Origin: Monodelphis domestica
Taxonomy: Eukaryota > Chordata > Mammalia > Didelphimorphia > Didelphidae
Assembly: GCF_027887165.1 (NCBI RefSeq)
Contig: NC_077228.1
Coordinates: 425,481,535 to 425,545,534, forward strand
DNA length: 64,000 bases
Reading direction: 5' to 3'
Made by a program: the position numbers and the translations under genes. Shown here piece by piece: positions 33,754 through 46,669 of this stretch (within the stretch, counting starts at the first letter, position 1; each line of letters begins with the position of its first letter). A model generated the notes under the pieces. It saw only the letters and a list, made by a program, of their open reading frames with translations. It was not told the DNA's origin and did not search any database.

Positions 33754-34516
33754 TTTTTTATTTTTTTTTGTTGTATAGCAAATTACCTTCATTTTAATAG
33801 AATTTTATTTTTTTAAATCTACATATAATTGTTTTCTAACATTATATGATTCAGATTCTCTACCTTTTCCCCTACCTCCCTCCTTGTGACACATGTCTGA
33901 TATATTACATATGTACCTTCATGAAATTTATATTTCTGTATTTTCCATGTTATAACTGAAGACACACATATTCAATAAAAACTCATGAAAATAAAGGATG
34001 ACATGCTTTGATCTGCAGTCAGAGACCAAGATGTTATTTTTTTTATCACGAGTCCCTTGGAATTATCTTGGAACCTTATTTTTCTGATAATAGTTTAATC
34101 CTTCATGGTTCATCACCATTATATTTTTGTTCTTGTATATACTGTTCTCCTGGTTTTGCTCACTTCAGTTTACATCATTTCACATCATTTCATGCAAGTC
34201 TTTCTAAAATCATTCTGTCCATTTCTTATGGCATAATAGTTTTCTATTAGAATCATATAACACTGCTTGTTCCACCATGATGGCACTTCCTCATATGATT
34301 ATAGTTTTAATTCTTCATCTGAGAACTGCCTGTTCATATCCTTTGACCATTTATTTATAATTGTGGAATGTTTTATATTCTTATAAAATTGGCCCAATTT
34401 TTATATAGTTGAGAAATAAGGCTGTTGTCAAAGACATTTAGTATAAAATTCCCCTCCACCATTTGTTGTTACCCTTCTTATCTTGCTTACATTGGTTTTA
34501 CAGAAACTTTAATTTT

Positions 34517-34960
34517 GTGTGAATTTAATATAAACCCATTCCCACACATGCAGATTAAGTCAGAACAGCAGAAAATAATGTGACAAAATTCCTGTCTTCT
34601 AGAAGGTACTGGTGAAAGTCTCCATGTGACAGGTGACATGTCCAGAAGTCAGGACATGGGACCCAGACTATTCAGTCAGAGAGCACGAGTAGGAGTGACA
34701 TCATTGGCCCTATAAGAAAGGGAACAGAACATTAGTTCACTTTCTTTTGCTTGGGAATCTGGCTGGACATGCAACTTGCTACCTTCACTGGAGATTTAAT
34801 GCTCTACTTGAACCTTGGCTGAGAGCTTGAGCTAGGGAAGCATGGAAATGTTTTTTTAGTTAGGATGGCCTAGTGATCTTTCTCTTTTTTTCTCTCTAAC
34901 TTTTTCTAATAAATAATTATAAATTAACATATAATCTCAAAGGAATTTTATTCATTAAAG
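34517..34960 (+). mobile_element. ERV solo LTR inside the L1, sense
   Basis: It interrupts L1 text that stops near 34515 and resumes near 34960. It starts close to TGTGTGAATT, has a TATA box (34711-34716) and AATAAA (34908-34913), and ends near 'ttttattca'. No internal viral sequence is present. It is related to the LTR fragment at 23.5 kb. The target duplication is not clear. Confidence 0.7.
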
Positions 34961-37449
34961 TTTAATGTAATCAAAATTATCTATTTCCCTTCTCATCATG
35001 TTTTCTATATCTTTTTGTCATAAATTCTTTACTTATACCTAAGTCTTACAAACTTTTCCATATTTCCCAATTTGTTTCTGGTATCCCCCTTTATTTATAG
35101 ATCAAGTATCCATTTTGACTTTATCTTGATATATGGTATTGGATGTTGGTCTATGCCTAGTTTCAGCCACATTGCTATCCGGTTTTCCTAGCTGTTTTTG
35201 TCAGTCTATATACTTTCTCCAATAGCTTGGATTTTGGGGTTCATTGAACACTAAGTTACTATGGTCATTAACTATCGTATGTCAATTTGTTAACCTATTC
35301 CTTTGATCCACTAACCAGTACTGGATTGTTTTGACGATCACCACTTTTTAGTATAGTATCTGGTGCAGCTAGGCCTTCTTCCTTCATATTTTTTTCCCTT
35401 TAATTTTCTTGACATTCTTGACCTTCTGTTCTTCCAAATAAATTTTGTTATTTTTTCTAGCAATATGGAATAATTTTTGGAATAGTTTAATTGGTATGGC
35501 ACTGAAAATGTAAATAAATTTAGATAGGTTTATAATTTTTATTATATTGGCTAGGCTTATCCAAGAGCAATAAATATTTTCTAGTTGTTTTGGTCTGACA
35601 TTGTGTGAAAAGTGTTGTGTAATTGTGTTCATATAGTTGCTAGGTCTGTTTTGGTAAGTATATTCCTAGGCATTTTATGTTGTCTATAATTATTTTAAAT
35701 GGAATTTCCATTTCTATCTTTTGTTGTTGAACTTTGTTAGTAGTGAATAGAAATACTGGTGATTTGTGTGGGTTTATTTTGTATCCTGAAACTTTACTAA
35801 AGTTGTTAATTGTTTCTTTTAGGGTTTTTAATTGATTCCCTGGAGTTCTGTATGTGTAACATCATGTCATCTGCGAAGAGTGATAGCTTCATTTCCTCCT
35901 TGTCTATTTTAATTTCTTCAATTTCTTTTTTTTTCTTCTCTTATTGCTACAGCTAGCATTTGTTATATAATATTAAATGGGCAACCTTGCTTCACCCCTG
36001 ATATTATTGGGAAGGATTCTAGTATATCCTCATTACAGATAATTACTGATGATTTTAGATAGATTTCCTTCATTACTTTAAGTAAAGCTATTTTTATTTA
36101 GGTGCTTTCTAATAGTTTCATAGGGAATGAGTATTATTTTTTTGTTAAAGGCATTTTCTGCATCTTTTGAGATAATCATATAGTTTCTGTTAGTTTTGGT
36201 ACTGAAATGATGAATTATGATAATAGGGTTTTTTTTTTTTAATATTGAACCATCTCTGCATTCCTGGTATAAAACCTACCCGGTTATGGTATGTGATTAT
36301 TCTGATGTCAGTATTTCACTAAAATTTTTGCATAAGTATTCATTAGAGAAATTGGCCTTTAGTTTCCTTTCTCTGTTTTAGCTCCTCTTGATTTAGGTAT
36401 CCATATGGTATCTGTCACAAAAGGAAGAATTCCTATAGGCCCTATTTTCCAAAATAGTTTCTTAAATAATGGAGTTAATTACTTTTTGTATGTTTGTTAG
36501 AATTCAGTTGTGAATCTATCTGGCCGTGGGACCTTTTTCTTAGGGAATTCTTGTTGGTTTGTTCACTTTCTTTTTCTGTGATGGGGTTGTTTAAGGATCC
36601 TGCTTCTTCTTTTGTAAATCTAGGAAGTTTATATATTTGTAAATATCCATCTATTTAATTTAGATTGTCAGATTTACTGACATATAGTTGGGAAAAATAA
36701 CTCCTAATAGTAGCCTTAATTTCTTCTTTATTGGTTATGATTTCACCTTTTATATTTTTGATACTGGTGATTTGGCTTTTGTCTTTACTTTTATAAATCA
36801 TATTTGAGCAATGACTTACCTTTTTAATTTATTTTTTTCATAAAACAAGCTCATCTTATTTATTAATTCAACAGTCTTCTTTCAGAGTTTGTTCATCTCT
36901 CCTTTGATTTTTAGGATTTACAATTTGATTTTTAATTAGGGATTTTTAATTTTGTTTTTTTTTCTAGTTTTTTTAAGTTGCAAGCTAAAATCCATTGATC
37001 TTCTCTTCCTTCCTTCTTTTTAAATGATATAAATATACGAAGATATAAATTTCTCTATAAGTTCAGCTTTGGCTGCATCCTATACATTTTGGTATGTTGT
37101 CTCCTTATTGTCATTTGTTAATGAAATTACTATTTCTGTGATTTGTTCTTTGATCCATGTCTTCTTTAGGGTGAGATTATTTAATTTCCAATTAATTTTT
37201 AGTTTTTCTTTATGATAAACTTTGTTGTATGTAATAATTATTGCATTATAGTCTGAAAAAGATGTATTGACTATTTCTGCTTTTCTTCATTTGGTTGATG
37301 CTTTTGTGCCCTATTATATGGTCAGTTTTTATGAAGGTGCAATGTACTGCAACTGTACTGCACTCCCATTCAGTTTTTTCTAGAGGTCCATCATATCTAG
37401 CTTTTCTGAAGTTTTAACACCTTAGCTTCTTTTTTATTTATTATTTTAT

Positions 37450-37454
37450 ATATA

Positions 37455-37503
<49 letters not shown>
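37450..37503 (+). repeat. (AT)n microsatellite at the RTE 3' end
   Basis: Starts with TATATGTGTGTGTGTA, then about 17 AT units. It marks the boundary between the L1 and the 3' end of the RTE element and probably derives from its tail. Confidence 0.85.
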
Positions 37504-37507
<4 letters not shown>

Positions 37508-37745
37508 AGTTGTAGTCTCTCAGTGACTTAGAATGACAATTGTCTTTGTGCATTATCATCTATTGATGTACCCTCATGTGGCTTTGAAGTCCAAAGACTG
37601 AGGCGCAAAGTTTGTGGCATATGGGGCATGGAATGCCAGATGTTACGGGAGGTGTGGTTGTGGCCTGGTGTTGGCGTTCTCATGCAGCGGCAAGATGTCA
37701 ACGTCGTTCATCTTCAAAGATGGTGGCAGCATGGTTAATGTGGGT

Positions 37746-40712
37746 TCACCAGCTGCTTCTGACAGAGGCAGCAAGTTCTAGTTGCTTTGGTGTAATGCCA
37801 GCCCACTTCAATTTTAACTTTAGCTGATCCTTGAATCTTTTCTTTGGTCGACCTTGTTTCCTGAGTCCAGCTGACAGTTCACCATAGAATACCTGTCTTG
37901 GTATTTGCTGTGGGTCCATGCGGATGACGTGTCCAGACCATTGTAGCTGGGTTTTGAGGACCATTACTTCGATGCTGGTAGAGTTGGCTCTGTCGAGGAC
38001 TTCCTGGTTGGTGATTCGGTCCTGCCATCGATTCCTCATGATTGACCGGAGAGAGTGTTGGTGGAATTGCTCCAGCTGTTTCATGTGCTTCTGGTATAGT
38101 GTCCATGTCTCACAACCGTACAGAAGCGAGCTGAGGACCACTGCATTATACACTTTGAACTTTGTCGCAGTGCTTACACCTCTGTGTTAGAGGACTTTGG
38201 ATCGCAGTCCCCTGAGTGCCTGGCTGGCCTTTTGGATCCTGGCATTAATCTTGTGGTCTAGGGACCTGTTTTTGGCGATGGTGCTGCCCAGGTACTTGAA
38301 AGTGTTGACATTAGAAAGCTGAGTGCCGTTGATTGTAATGCACGGCTGGTTAGTTGGCCTCCCTGGTGCAGGTTGGATCAGCACCTCTGTTTTGCTGAAG
38401 CTGATAGTCAGGCCAAACAGTTTTGTTGCTGTAGAGAACCTGTCCACAATGGTTTGGAGATGATTTTCTTGGTGGGCCATGAGAGCACAGTCATCTGTGA
38501 AGAGAGCTTCCAGGATGAGTGTCTCTGTTGTCTTTGTTTTTGCAGTCAGGGCGGCGAAGGTCAAATAGTGAGCCACCCAGTTGGTATTTGATGTAGACAC
38601 CCAGGTCTAGATCCATCACAGCATGTCGTAATACTTGGGTGAAGTATAGGTTGAATAGTACCGGAGCGAGGAACACAGCCTTGTTTCATGCCATTGGAGA
38701 TGTTGAAGAGGTCGGAAGTCTCTCCACCAGATAGGACTTCCCCTGTCATGTCGACATGAAAGAGCTGGATCAGTTTGACGAATTTTGCTGGGCAACCAAG
38801 CTTGCTAAGGATCACCCACAATGCATCCCTGTTCACTGTGTCGAAAGCCTTCATCAGGTCTATGAAGACAATGGAGAGACTCAGGTTCTGCTCAAGGCAT
38901 TTTTCCTGCATTTGCCTTACCATGAAGACCATGTCAATAGTGCTGCGATCTGGTTGGAAGCCACATTGTGATTCAGGCAGGTTCTGCTCTGAAACAGATG
39001 ATAGGAGTCTATTGAGTATAACATGGGCGAGGATCTTTCCAGCAGTGGAGAGTAGTGAGATGCCTCTGTAGTTGTCACAGGCTGCTGGTGTGCCTTTGTT
39101 CTTGTATAGGGCTACGATGGAGGCATCTGAGTTCTGGGGGCATGTCTTCCTCTTCCCATATGCTGGTCAGCACTATGTGGAATGCCTGGAGCACCTTTCC
39201 ATTTAAGGCCTTGTACACCTCAGTTGGGATCCTGTCTTTACCGGGTGCCTTGCCTGCACTCATTTGTTTAATGGCTTTTTGGACTTCCTCTATTGAAGGA
39301 GGGATGTCAAGTTGTTCAATGGTGCGGTTTTGGGGGATCTGGTCAAGGGTGCTTTGGTCGACTGAAGAGGGCCAGTTGAGAAGCTGACTGAAGTGTTCTT
39401 TCCACCTGTTGCTGATGCCTTTTTTATATTTTATGAGAGTGTCACCGTCAGAGGATAGCAGGGGAGTGGTAGTGGGTTTTAATGGCCCATAGACAGTCTT
39501 GAGGGCACTGAAAAATTGTTTGTAGTTTTTTGTATCAGCAAAGCCCTGGATTTCTTCTGCCTTTTTTCCCCCACCATTGGTCTTGCATCTTCCTGATCTC
39601 ACACTGTGCCGTGGCTTGGAGAGACTTGAATCTGTCCTTCTTAGGAGCAGAGTTTGGGTAATTTTGCCATTCCATAAAGGCTTTGTTCTTTTTGCTAAAT
39701 AGGTCTTCAATAGCAGTGTTGTTCTCGTCGAACCAGTCCTGGTGGTTGCGTTGTTTGGGGCCTAGGATTGCCTTTGATATTTCCTTCACTGTGTCTCTGA
39801 ACTGGTTCCATTTCTCGGTTGGCTTCCAGTGAGTGGTCCCTTGGCAGACAGCTTGTCGTCCAGGCAGGACTGGAATGTTTGCAAATAAGATGGATCTCTA
39901 AATAACTCACATTGTAAAATGTGCGAACTGTCTGGGCGCATTTTGGATGGCGAAGCGCAATGCACATTTGAAGAGTTGCTCTAACCAATCGGTATTCTGT
40001 CCAGCATTCAGCTCCTCTCATGGCTCTGGTGATCTGTACATCCTGGATGTCTCGCCAGCATACAATGATGTAGTCAATGAGATGCCACTGTTTTGATCGT
40101 GGGTACATCCATGTTGTTTTATATTTGTTCACCATTCTGAACACAGTGTTTGTGATGGTGAGTTCGAACTCTGAGCATTTTCTGAGTAGTAGTAGGCTGT
40201 TGTTGTTCATTTTGCCCAAGCTGTGTTTGCTGAGCACTCCTTTCCATCTTTCATGGTCCTGGCCAGCACGGGCATTGAAGTCTCCCAGTAGTATCAGCTT
40301 GTCATTTGTGGGCACTGAGTGCAGGACGGCACTCAGGTCAGAGTAGAACTGCTCGATGGTCTCCTCTTTGCTGGTCAGTGTTGTAGCATATGCGCTGATG
40401 ATTGTGGCATACTGGTCTTTGCTGAGAGGCAAACGGATCTTCATGAGCCTCTCGCTGATGCCCACAGGCAAGTCTGGCAGCTGTTTGAGCAAACTGGTCT
40501 TGATAGCCAGGCCAACACCGTGGATTCTGTCTTCATTTGAGGCTCTACCTTTCCAGAAGAAGGTGTATCCGGTGGTGGGTTCGATGAGTGATCCCTCTTC
40601 TGGTCAGCGTGTTTCGCTTAAGGCTGCGATGTCGATGTTATATCGTGCCAGTTCTTTACCAATTAGAGCTGTTCTCTCAGGTTTTGGGGTATTCTATCAA
40701 GTAATGTTCTGA
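37746..40712 (-). pseudogene. RTE LINE endonuclease-reverse transcriptase ORF, broken
   Basis: Read right to left, the endonuclease part (39707-40492 open) has LLGDFNARAG and LIDYIIV, typical of the APE-type domain. The linker and RT N-terminal part is open at 39535-39789 and then 39075-39710 in another frame (SAGKAPGKDRIPTEVYK). RT motif A (VFIDLMKAFDTVNRDALW) is at 38561-38932. APVLFNLYF lies in a different frame (38491-38676). Motif C appears as FTDD at 38187-38600, where the usual residue before DD is replaced. The C-terminal part (KRFKDQLK) is at 37746-38153. At least four frameshifts and one nonsense codon (38187-38189) inactivate it. Confidence 0.88.
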
Positions 40713-43700
40713 TGTTCCATGCTCCTAGTAGGAGTTTCTTTGTATTATGTTTTCTTTGGTTTCGACCGCTTAAAGGGATGACCCCCCAGCCGCGGTGTGC
40801 TGACCGGGTGTTTGTGGGGCAGGCAATGTTTGGGACACCTTTTCTAGTCCCCTCCCTTGATTAGGGTGAGCAGTGCTGTCCTAGAGAGGGCTGCTCAGTC
40901 GCCCAGGATGCTGCCGAACGTTCCTGCTGCCCAACGTCCCTGCTGCCCTACAGGGCCGAGCAACCACTGGTCCGTGGGCCACCTACGGGCAGGATTGAGA
41001 CTACAACTGCCATTGGTCACCTCCACCTGTTGCATCACCACTCCCCCATCGCCGCAGGTGTTGAAGAGGGTGGACAGGGTTAGGATAGATGAGTGTGCAA
41101 AAAGACACTTGTGCGTGAAAGAGATTTAAGTGGAAAAGTTGATGCACAGAGACAGTCCCACTCTCTCGGCGTTGGAAGCCTGGGTCCAGTGCCATGGAAA
41201 ATTGTTACGTCTGGAGACTTCCTCAGCTGCATTGGATGGCCGTGTTGTCCTTTGTGCTCCAACATGCCCTAAGCACTCCACAGTGCTTTGCTACGTCGCC
41301 ATCTCAGCCTTTGAAACTTCTTTTTGGTTTCTTCCGCCTGTTCAGCCGAAGCAGTCTTCACATGCTGGGTGAGCAAAGCCCTGGTTCACTAGGGGTTAAC
41401 AACCCAATGGCTACCCTCACAAGGTTTAGCCGGCCTGTCGAAGCCGTTGCCCCGGGTGTGGCAGCTGCTGCATGCTAGCTGCAACTGGGAGCCACAAGTG
41501 AGAGCTGGGTGTCAGGTGAGGGTCAGAGGCTGGGGAGCTGACCTAGGAGGTCACGACACATGACAAGCCCTCCATACCAGAGATACTACCCCTCCCTGAA
41601 CACCTCATATACCCATATATATATATACATATAAAAATATGTATATATATACATATACACATATATAATTTAATTGATGTATTATTTACTTTTTCTTTGG
41701 ATTTTTATACTTCTGAGAGGGGAAGTTCAAGGGTCCTCCATTAGTAATTTTTTTACTATTTTCTTCTCTAACTCAGGTAACTCTTTAGGAATTTGATGTT
41801 ATTGTCTATGTGATACTTTTAATCAATATGCAATTTCATTCCTTATCTATTTTGATTAGATCAATTTTTACTTTTGCTTTGCATGAGATCATAATTGCTA
41901 CCTCTGCTTTTTTTATATTAGCTGAAACATAATAGATTATGCTCCAGTTCCTTACTTTTACTCTGTGTGCATCCCTTTACTCTAAATGTGTTTCCTATAG
42001 ACAGCATATTGTGATATATTGGTTTTTAATCCACTCTGTTACTATCCTTTTCCATTTTATGAGTAAGTTTGTTATATTCCTGTTCTGCTATAATTACTGA
42101 CTGTTTTCCCTCCGTCTTATTTCCCCCATCCTTATTTTCCCCTGTTTGCCTTCCCCTCTATTTCCTTTCAGACTTTCCCTGTTAACAAATGGTTTGCTTC
42201 TGCTTCCACCCTTTCCCCAGGTTTGTCCTCCTTTTTGGCCAACCCTCCTCCTTTTACTTCCTGCTTCCCTAAAGGAGAAAATAGGTTTCTATAGCTGGCT
42301 TATTTTGGATATTATTGCCACTTTGAGAGTAAATGAGAGCAAATTTTAAGCACTGCCCATCACACCCTCATCTTCTCCTTCACTATATTGACTCTAAGGC
42401 ACTTTTTCATGTCAGATAATTTACCCCCTTCCATCTTTCCATTTCTCTTTCCTGTCCCTAGACTTCTTTTTATATCAACCTATCCTAATTCTTCTTACTC
42501 CCTTCCTTCTTTCTATGTATACTCCTTCTTACTGCCCCAGTACCAATAAAGTTCCTAAGTTTAGTAAGTAGCTTAAGCATTTTGAATATTCAAAGTACCT
42601 TATGTGATCCAGGCATCATGAATATCTTAAGTAGCTTAATTATCTCCTTCCCACTATGAATATACTCAATTACAACTTATTGAAACCCTTAAGTTTTCAC
42701 TTATCTGTGTAACTTTTTATTTTTCTCTTGAATTTGAATTTAGCCATTGAATTTTCTTTTTAGCTCTGTTTCATTTGTCAGGAATACCCAAAATTCCTCT
42801 ATTTCATCAAATATCATTTTTTCTTCTTCTAGAGGGTTTTCTCAATTTTCCTGGTTATATGCCTTTCAGTCTTCATGTAATCCTGACTGTGGCTTCATGA
42901 TATTTGAATTGTTTCCTTCTAGCTGATTAAAGTATTTTTTTCTTGGTCTGGGAATTTTTGAATTTTGCTATGATAGTCCTGGAATATTAAGGTCTCTTTC
43001 AGAAGATGATAAGTGAATTCTTTCAGTTTCTCTCTTTCCCTCGTGCTTAAGGATATCAGGATAGGTTTCCCTGGTGATTTCTTATAATATGGTATCCAGG
43101 TTCTTTTTTCTATCAGAGCCTTCAGATATTTTGATGATTCTTAAATTATCTCTCCTAGATCTATCTTCTAGGTCAGTTGTTTTTCCAGCAAGGTATTTCA
43201 CACTTTTTTCTATTTTTTCATTATTTTGATTTTTCCTTATTATTTCTTGATGCTATGTGGAGTCATTAGCTTCTATTTGCTTAATTCTAATTTTAGGTAG
43301 CTATTTTCTCCTTTTATCTGTTGTGTTTACTTTTCCACTTGGCCCATTCTAATCTTAGGGAATTGTTTTCTTGAGAAGTTTTTGGGCTTTCACTTCTAGT
43401 TTCTCATTCTAGTCTTCAAGTTGTCAGATCTTTCTATCATTTCTTTTCTTATTTGATGTTTAAACTTCTTTCCAAGTTCTTCTAAGAAGTCTTTTGGGGC
43501 TTCACATTCTTTCCAACTTTCCTTTGTGAAGCTTCACCTATTTTCTTTTTGCTATTGTTGTCCTTTTCTTAGTTTATATTTTGATCTATCCTTGACACTA
43601 AGGGTTAGCTTTCTAAAGTTAGCTTTTTTCTTCATCTTTTGCTCATTTTTCTATTATTATTTTTTTTTCACTTTTCACTTTTTCTTTCTGTTGATGTTCT

Positions 43701-44248
43701 GCTCTATTTCTGGGTCAAAGAGGAAGCTTGCAGTGTAGCCTTCTTTGGTCCTTGGTGTAGGCCAGCTGTCTTTGAGTACCTCAGTGTATACTTCCACAAG
43801 AAAGCTTGAAGTGATTTTTTTCCCAGCTGGATTCCATTCCCCCTTCTTTTAGTTTCCCAATCATCTCCTGCCTTGGGCTGTTTCGTGCTCTGTGGGTTCA
43901 TTGCCTCAGGCCATGTGGAGATGGATAAGGATGGTTTAGGTCTGCTCCTTCACTCTGTCATGTTGGCTTAGATTATTAGGAGAAGTGCTGCTGCTCCTGA
44001 ATTTGCTGTTTTGTTGTCTCTGGACACCTGACAGGGAGTAGGGCTGGACTGGTGTGTATTCTGCAAGCTTTCCCTGCTTTGTGAGACCTCTTCTCCTTCC
44101 TATCCAATGACTAAGCACTCACTGGGTTGCTCTCTCCTCCTGCCCCCCCCCCCCCAGTGTAATGTGTCTCTCCTGCTTTCCTTGTCCTAAAGCACTTTGT
44201 TTTCTATTTGTTTCTTTGTTTCACCATCTTAGCCTACAGCATGCATCT

Positions 44249-44385
44249 CAGTAAATTCCTTATCTTTTAATAGATGAAAAAACTGAGGCCCAGGGATGCT
44301 GAGACTCCCACCCAAAGTCCCACTAGTTGGAATTTGTCTGACTCCCTAGTCTAGCCCCTTCCTGTCACACCTCAAGGGCTTCTAA
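44249..44385 (-). repeat. CORE-SINE, antisense, right piece of the split copy
   Basis: Text 'atgaaaaaactgaggcccag' and 'ggaatttgtctgactcccta' continues the SINE begun at 33.7 kb, so the L1 inserted within it. Confidence 0.65.
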
Positions 44386-44389
44386 TAGC

Positions 44390-45139
44390 CTATGAATCTG
44401 TAAGTAAAAAAAAATAGCATTTAGGTAGAGATTTTCAGCAGACAAATAGAAATATGAAATTGGAGTTCTGAGGCAGCATTTTCAATGATGCTTATAGACT
44501 TAGGAGTCATCTTCATAGAGATAAGTCATGAGAGTATATAAAATGATCAATAAAAGTAGAGGTCAAGGACAGAGCTCTCACAGGTCCATTTGTTATAAGC
44601 CCTGGGAGCTTACGATAAAATTGTATAACTTGAATTAGCAGAATTTTGAATTAATAATAGATACAGTGAATTAATAAATATGTAATTATAGCTATAGATC
44701 TCCAGTGATTTCTTTGTTGTTTTCTTAAGAATTTTGAATCTCTTGATTCTCTGGATTCCTAAAACTTAATTGAGCCATAGTTATTCCTCAGACATGTATT
44801 TAATTATAGGAATTTTTAAAATTGAGTAGATTCCAAATATTGAATGTATTTTATTTTATTTTTATATATTGATACTAGTTTTAATAATAATTTTATGATA
44901 TTTAACAATCAGTTTTCTCTCTCCTTCTCACATGTCTCTCTTTACCAAGAAGGTGGACAATATAATATAGGTTGTACATGTGTCATCATACAATACTTAT
45001 TTCCATATATAACATATAATATAAGACATCATTTATGTTAGGGAAAAACTCATTGAGGAAATAAAAGGATAGGACTTTAAAGTAACATAATCTTATTTTC
45101 TTTGAGTTTCAAATGTTTTATTTAACATTTTCTTTCTAG
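44390..45139. other. end of intron 1, nothing recognised
   Basis: AT-rich sequence leading to the exon 2 acceptor (ttctttctag). No further features. Confidence 0.45.
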
Positions 45140-45302
45140 TCAGTCATCTTTTGGGAGTAGCACCCAGTCTGGTTTGACTGAAATAAAAAGAGGAAAATTC
45201 CCAATTTGGCCAGAATGGAATGAAGCAGATATAAATGCAGAAAAGTGGGATGGAGGAAAAGCAGGAAAAGAAAAAGACAAATCTGGGAAAAGTCCTATTT
45301 TT
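45140..45302 (+). CDS. ADGB: androglobin exon 2
   Basis: Completes codon 25 (Asp) and encodes residues 26-79, ending in phase 0. Key conserved stretch: GKFPIWPEWNEADINAEKWD (residues 43-62), followed by a Lys-rich run and KSPIF. It matches the corresponding stretch of human androglobin nearly residue for residue, which settles the gene identity. The acceptor is ttctttctag and the donor TTT followed by gtaagt. Residues 26-40 are Ser/Thr-rich and more variable. Confidence 0.95.
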
Positions 45303-45589
45303 GTAAGTGGAATATAAGCTTTCTGAATTTTAATTTTCAAGCTCATTAAAAAAATTGTTTACTGTATGCATGTGTGTTAAATGTTTGTTTCTTACCTAGC
45401 CTGATTGGAGCAGTCCATCCTCAAGTTCCCTTCATAGTGATTAATTTTTTGGATTTAGCAACTCTTGAAGATTATTTAATAAGTTTTATTTTGTTTTACA
45501 GAGATAGAAGGATGGCTTTGAAAGATTCCTTCTAAAATCATTTCAAAATTACCCAAATTTTGGAGTTCTTTCTTAACTTGGCATTCACA

Positions 45590-45685
45590 CTATGTCTTTA
45601 TCCTACCTTTGTGTCCTCAGTGCTTAGCACAGTATCTGATATGTGATAGGTGCCTAAAAATGTTTGTTGAGTGACCAATTCACAC
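45590..45685 (+). repeat. L2-type LINE 3' end fragment
   Basis: Text 'tttgtgtcctcagtgcttag' and 'gataggtgcctaaaaatgtt' is the diagnostic L2 terminus, in intron 2. Confidence 0.65.
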
Positions 45686-46019
45686 TAATAAAATCATAAT
45701 TTATTTAAATATTTTCTTATTTTCACAAACATCTGTGACTTTCCTATTTAGGCTGCTAGGTTAAGGTCAGAATTAAAATGTGATTTTAAACAACAATTTA
45801 CCCAACAGTAATACTCCTAGAGGACTAGTTCTTAATCTTTTTTGTATTATAGACTCCTTTGACCTCATAAAAAGATTTTAAATGCATAAAATCATAAATC
45901 TAAGATAACATTGGTACTTAAAATAATAAGTTCACAGAATCTCCTCAGGTTAAGAAATTCTGTTCTAGACCCTCATAAAAATTTTGATGTGCTAGGCTAA
46001 TAGACAGATGTTCATAAGT

Positions 46020-46285
46020 AAGCATCAGGCAGCTATGTGGTATAGTGGATAGAGCACTAGGCCTGGAATCAGGAAGATCTGCGTTCAGATGTGGCCTTTG
46101 ACTATTAGTTGTGTGGTCCTGAGGAAGTCACTTAACCTCTTTTTGCCTCAGTTTCTCCATCTGTAAAATGGGAATAAAGTAACACCTTTCTCTGAGGCTT
46201 GTGAGAATCAAGTGAAATAATAATTTTAAAGGGTTTATTTAACACAGTGCTTGGTACAGAGTAAGAACAACATTGCTTTATTTTA
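46020..46285 (+). repeat. CORE-SINE (MAR-type), nearly complete
   Basis: Head 'ggcagctatgtggtatagtg', 'gatagagcactaggcctgga', B-box 'ctgcgttcagatgtggcctt', core 'tttgcctcagtttctccatc' with 'tgtaaaatgggaataa', and tail 'aagggtttatttaacacagt'. Well preserved. Confidence 0.85.
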
Positions 46286-46669
46286 ATAAGATATTTTGAA
46301 ATTGTAGGCAATAATAATGTTCTGTTCATGAAATGTTATAATACTAGGGATGAATTGTATGGAATACTTTGTATACAACAGATATTCAACAGTTCCCAAC
46401 TGTTGTTATATATTATTTTTGATAAAAATCCTAAATATTGACATGTGAAAGAATGTTCTGGAGGCATTCTACTTAATGCATACATCTAGACACATTTCCT
46501 AGAAGGATTTTTTCAGATGATCATGAATCTGTGAAAAGACTTACTTTTGTAAAAGTGAGATTGTATACTTTATGTATACTTTTATACTTACTGTATTATG
46601 AAAAGTATAAACTGTGAAAAGTATAAAAGTTAAATCATATTTAGTTATACATTTAATGAATCATTGAAT

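Larger units (their letters stand above)
37445..41660 (-). mobile_element. RTE-clade LINE, nearly full length
   Basis: About 4.2 kb on the minus strand, inserted in the antisense L1; L1 text breaks off in 'tttatttattattttata' and resumes at 'ttaattgatgtattattt'. It is much richer in GC than its host. Its 3' end carries an (AT)n tail instead of poly-A, as RTE elements often do. It encodes an APE-type endonuclease and a reverse transcriptase in frames that are long but broken. It resembles the RTE family known from opossum; the family name was not verified. Confidence 0.88.
33754..44242 (-). mobile_element. near-full-length L1, antisense, carrying an LTR and an RTE LINE
   Basis: The L1 3' end (poly-T on the plus strand) is at the left and the 5' UTR at the right, ending near 'caccatcttagcctacagc'. 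ORF2 complement spans about 34.4-37.4 and 41.7-42.7 kb, and ORF1 complement about 42.8-43.7 kb. Removing the LTR and the RTE leaves about 5.8 kb, close to a full element. A six-base repeat, gcatct, flanks it (33748-33753 and 44243-44248). The host SINE continues across the gap. All frames are broken. Confidence 0.85.

Noticed and set aside
38373..41478. Plus-strand ORFs of 70-118 codons through the RTE region
   Set aside because: They are the complement of the RTE coding sequence and have no domains of their own.
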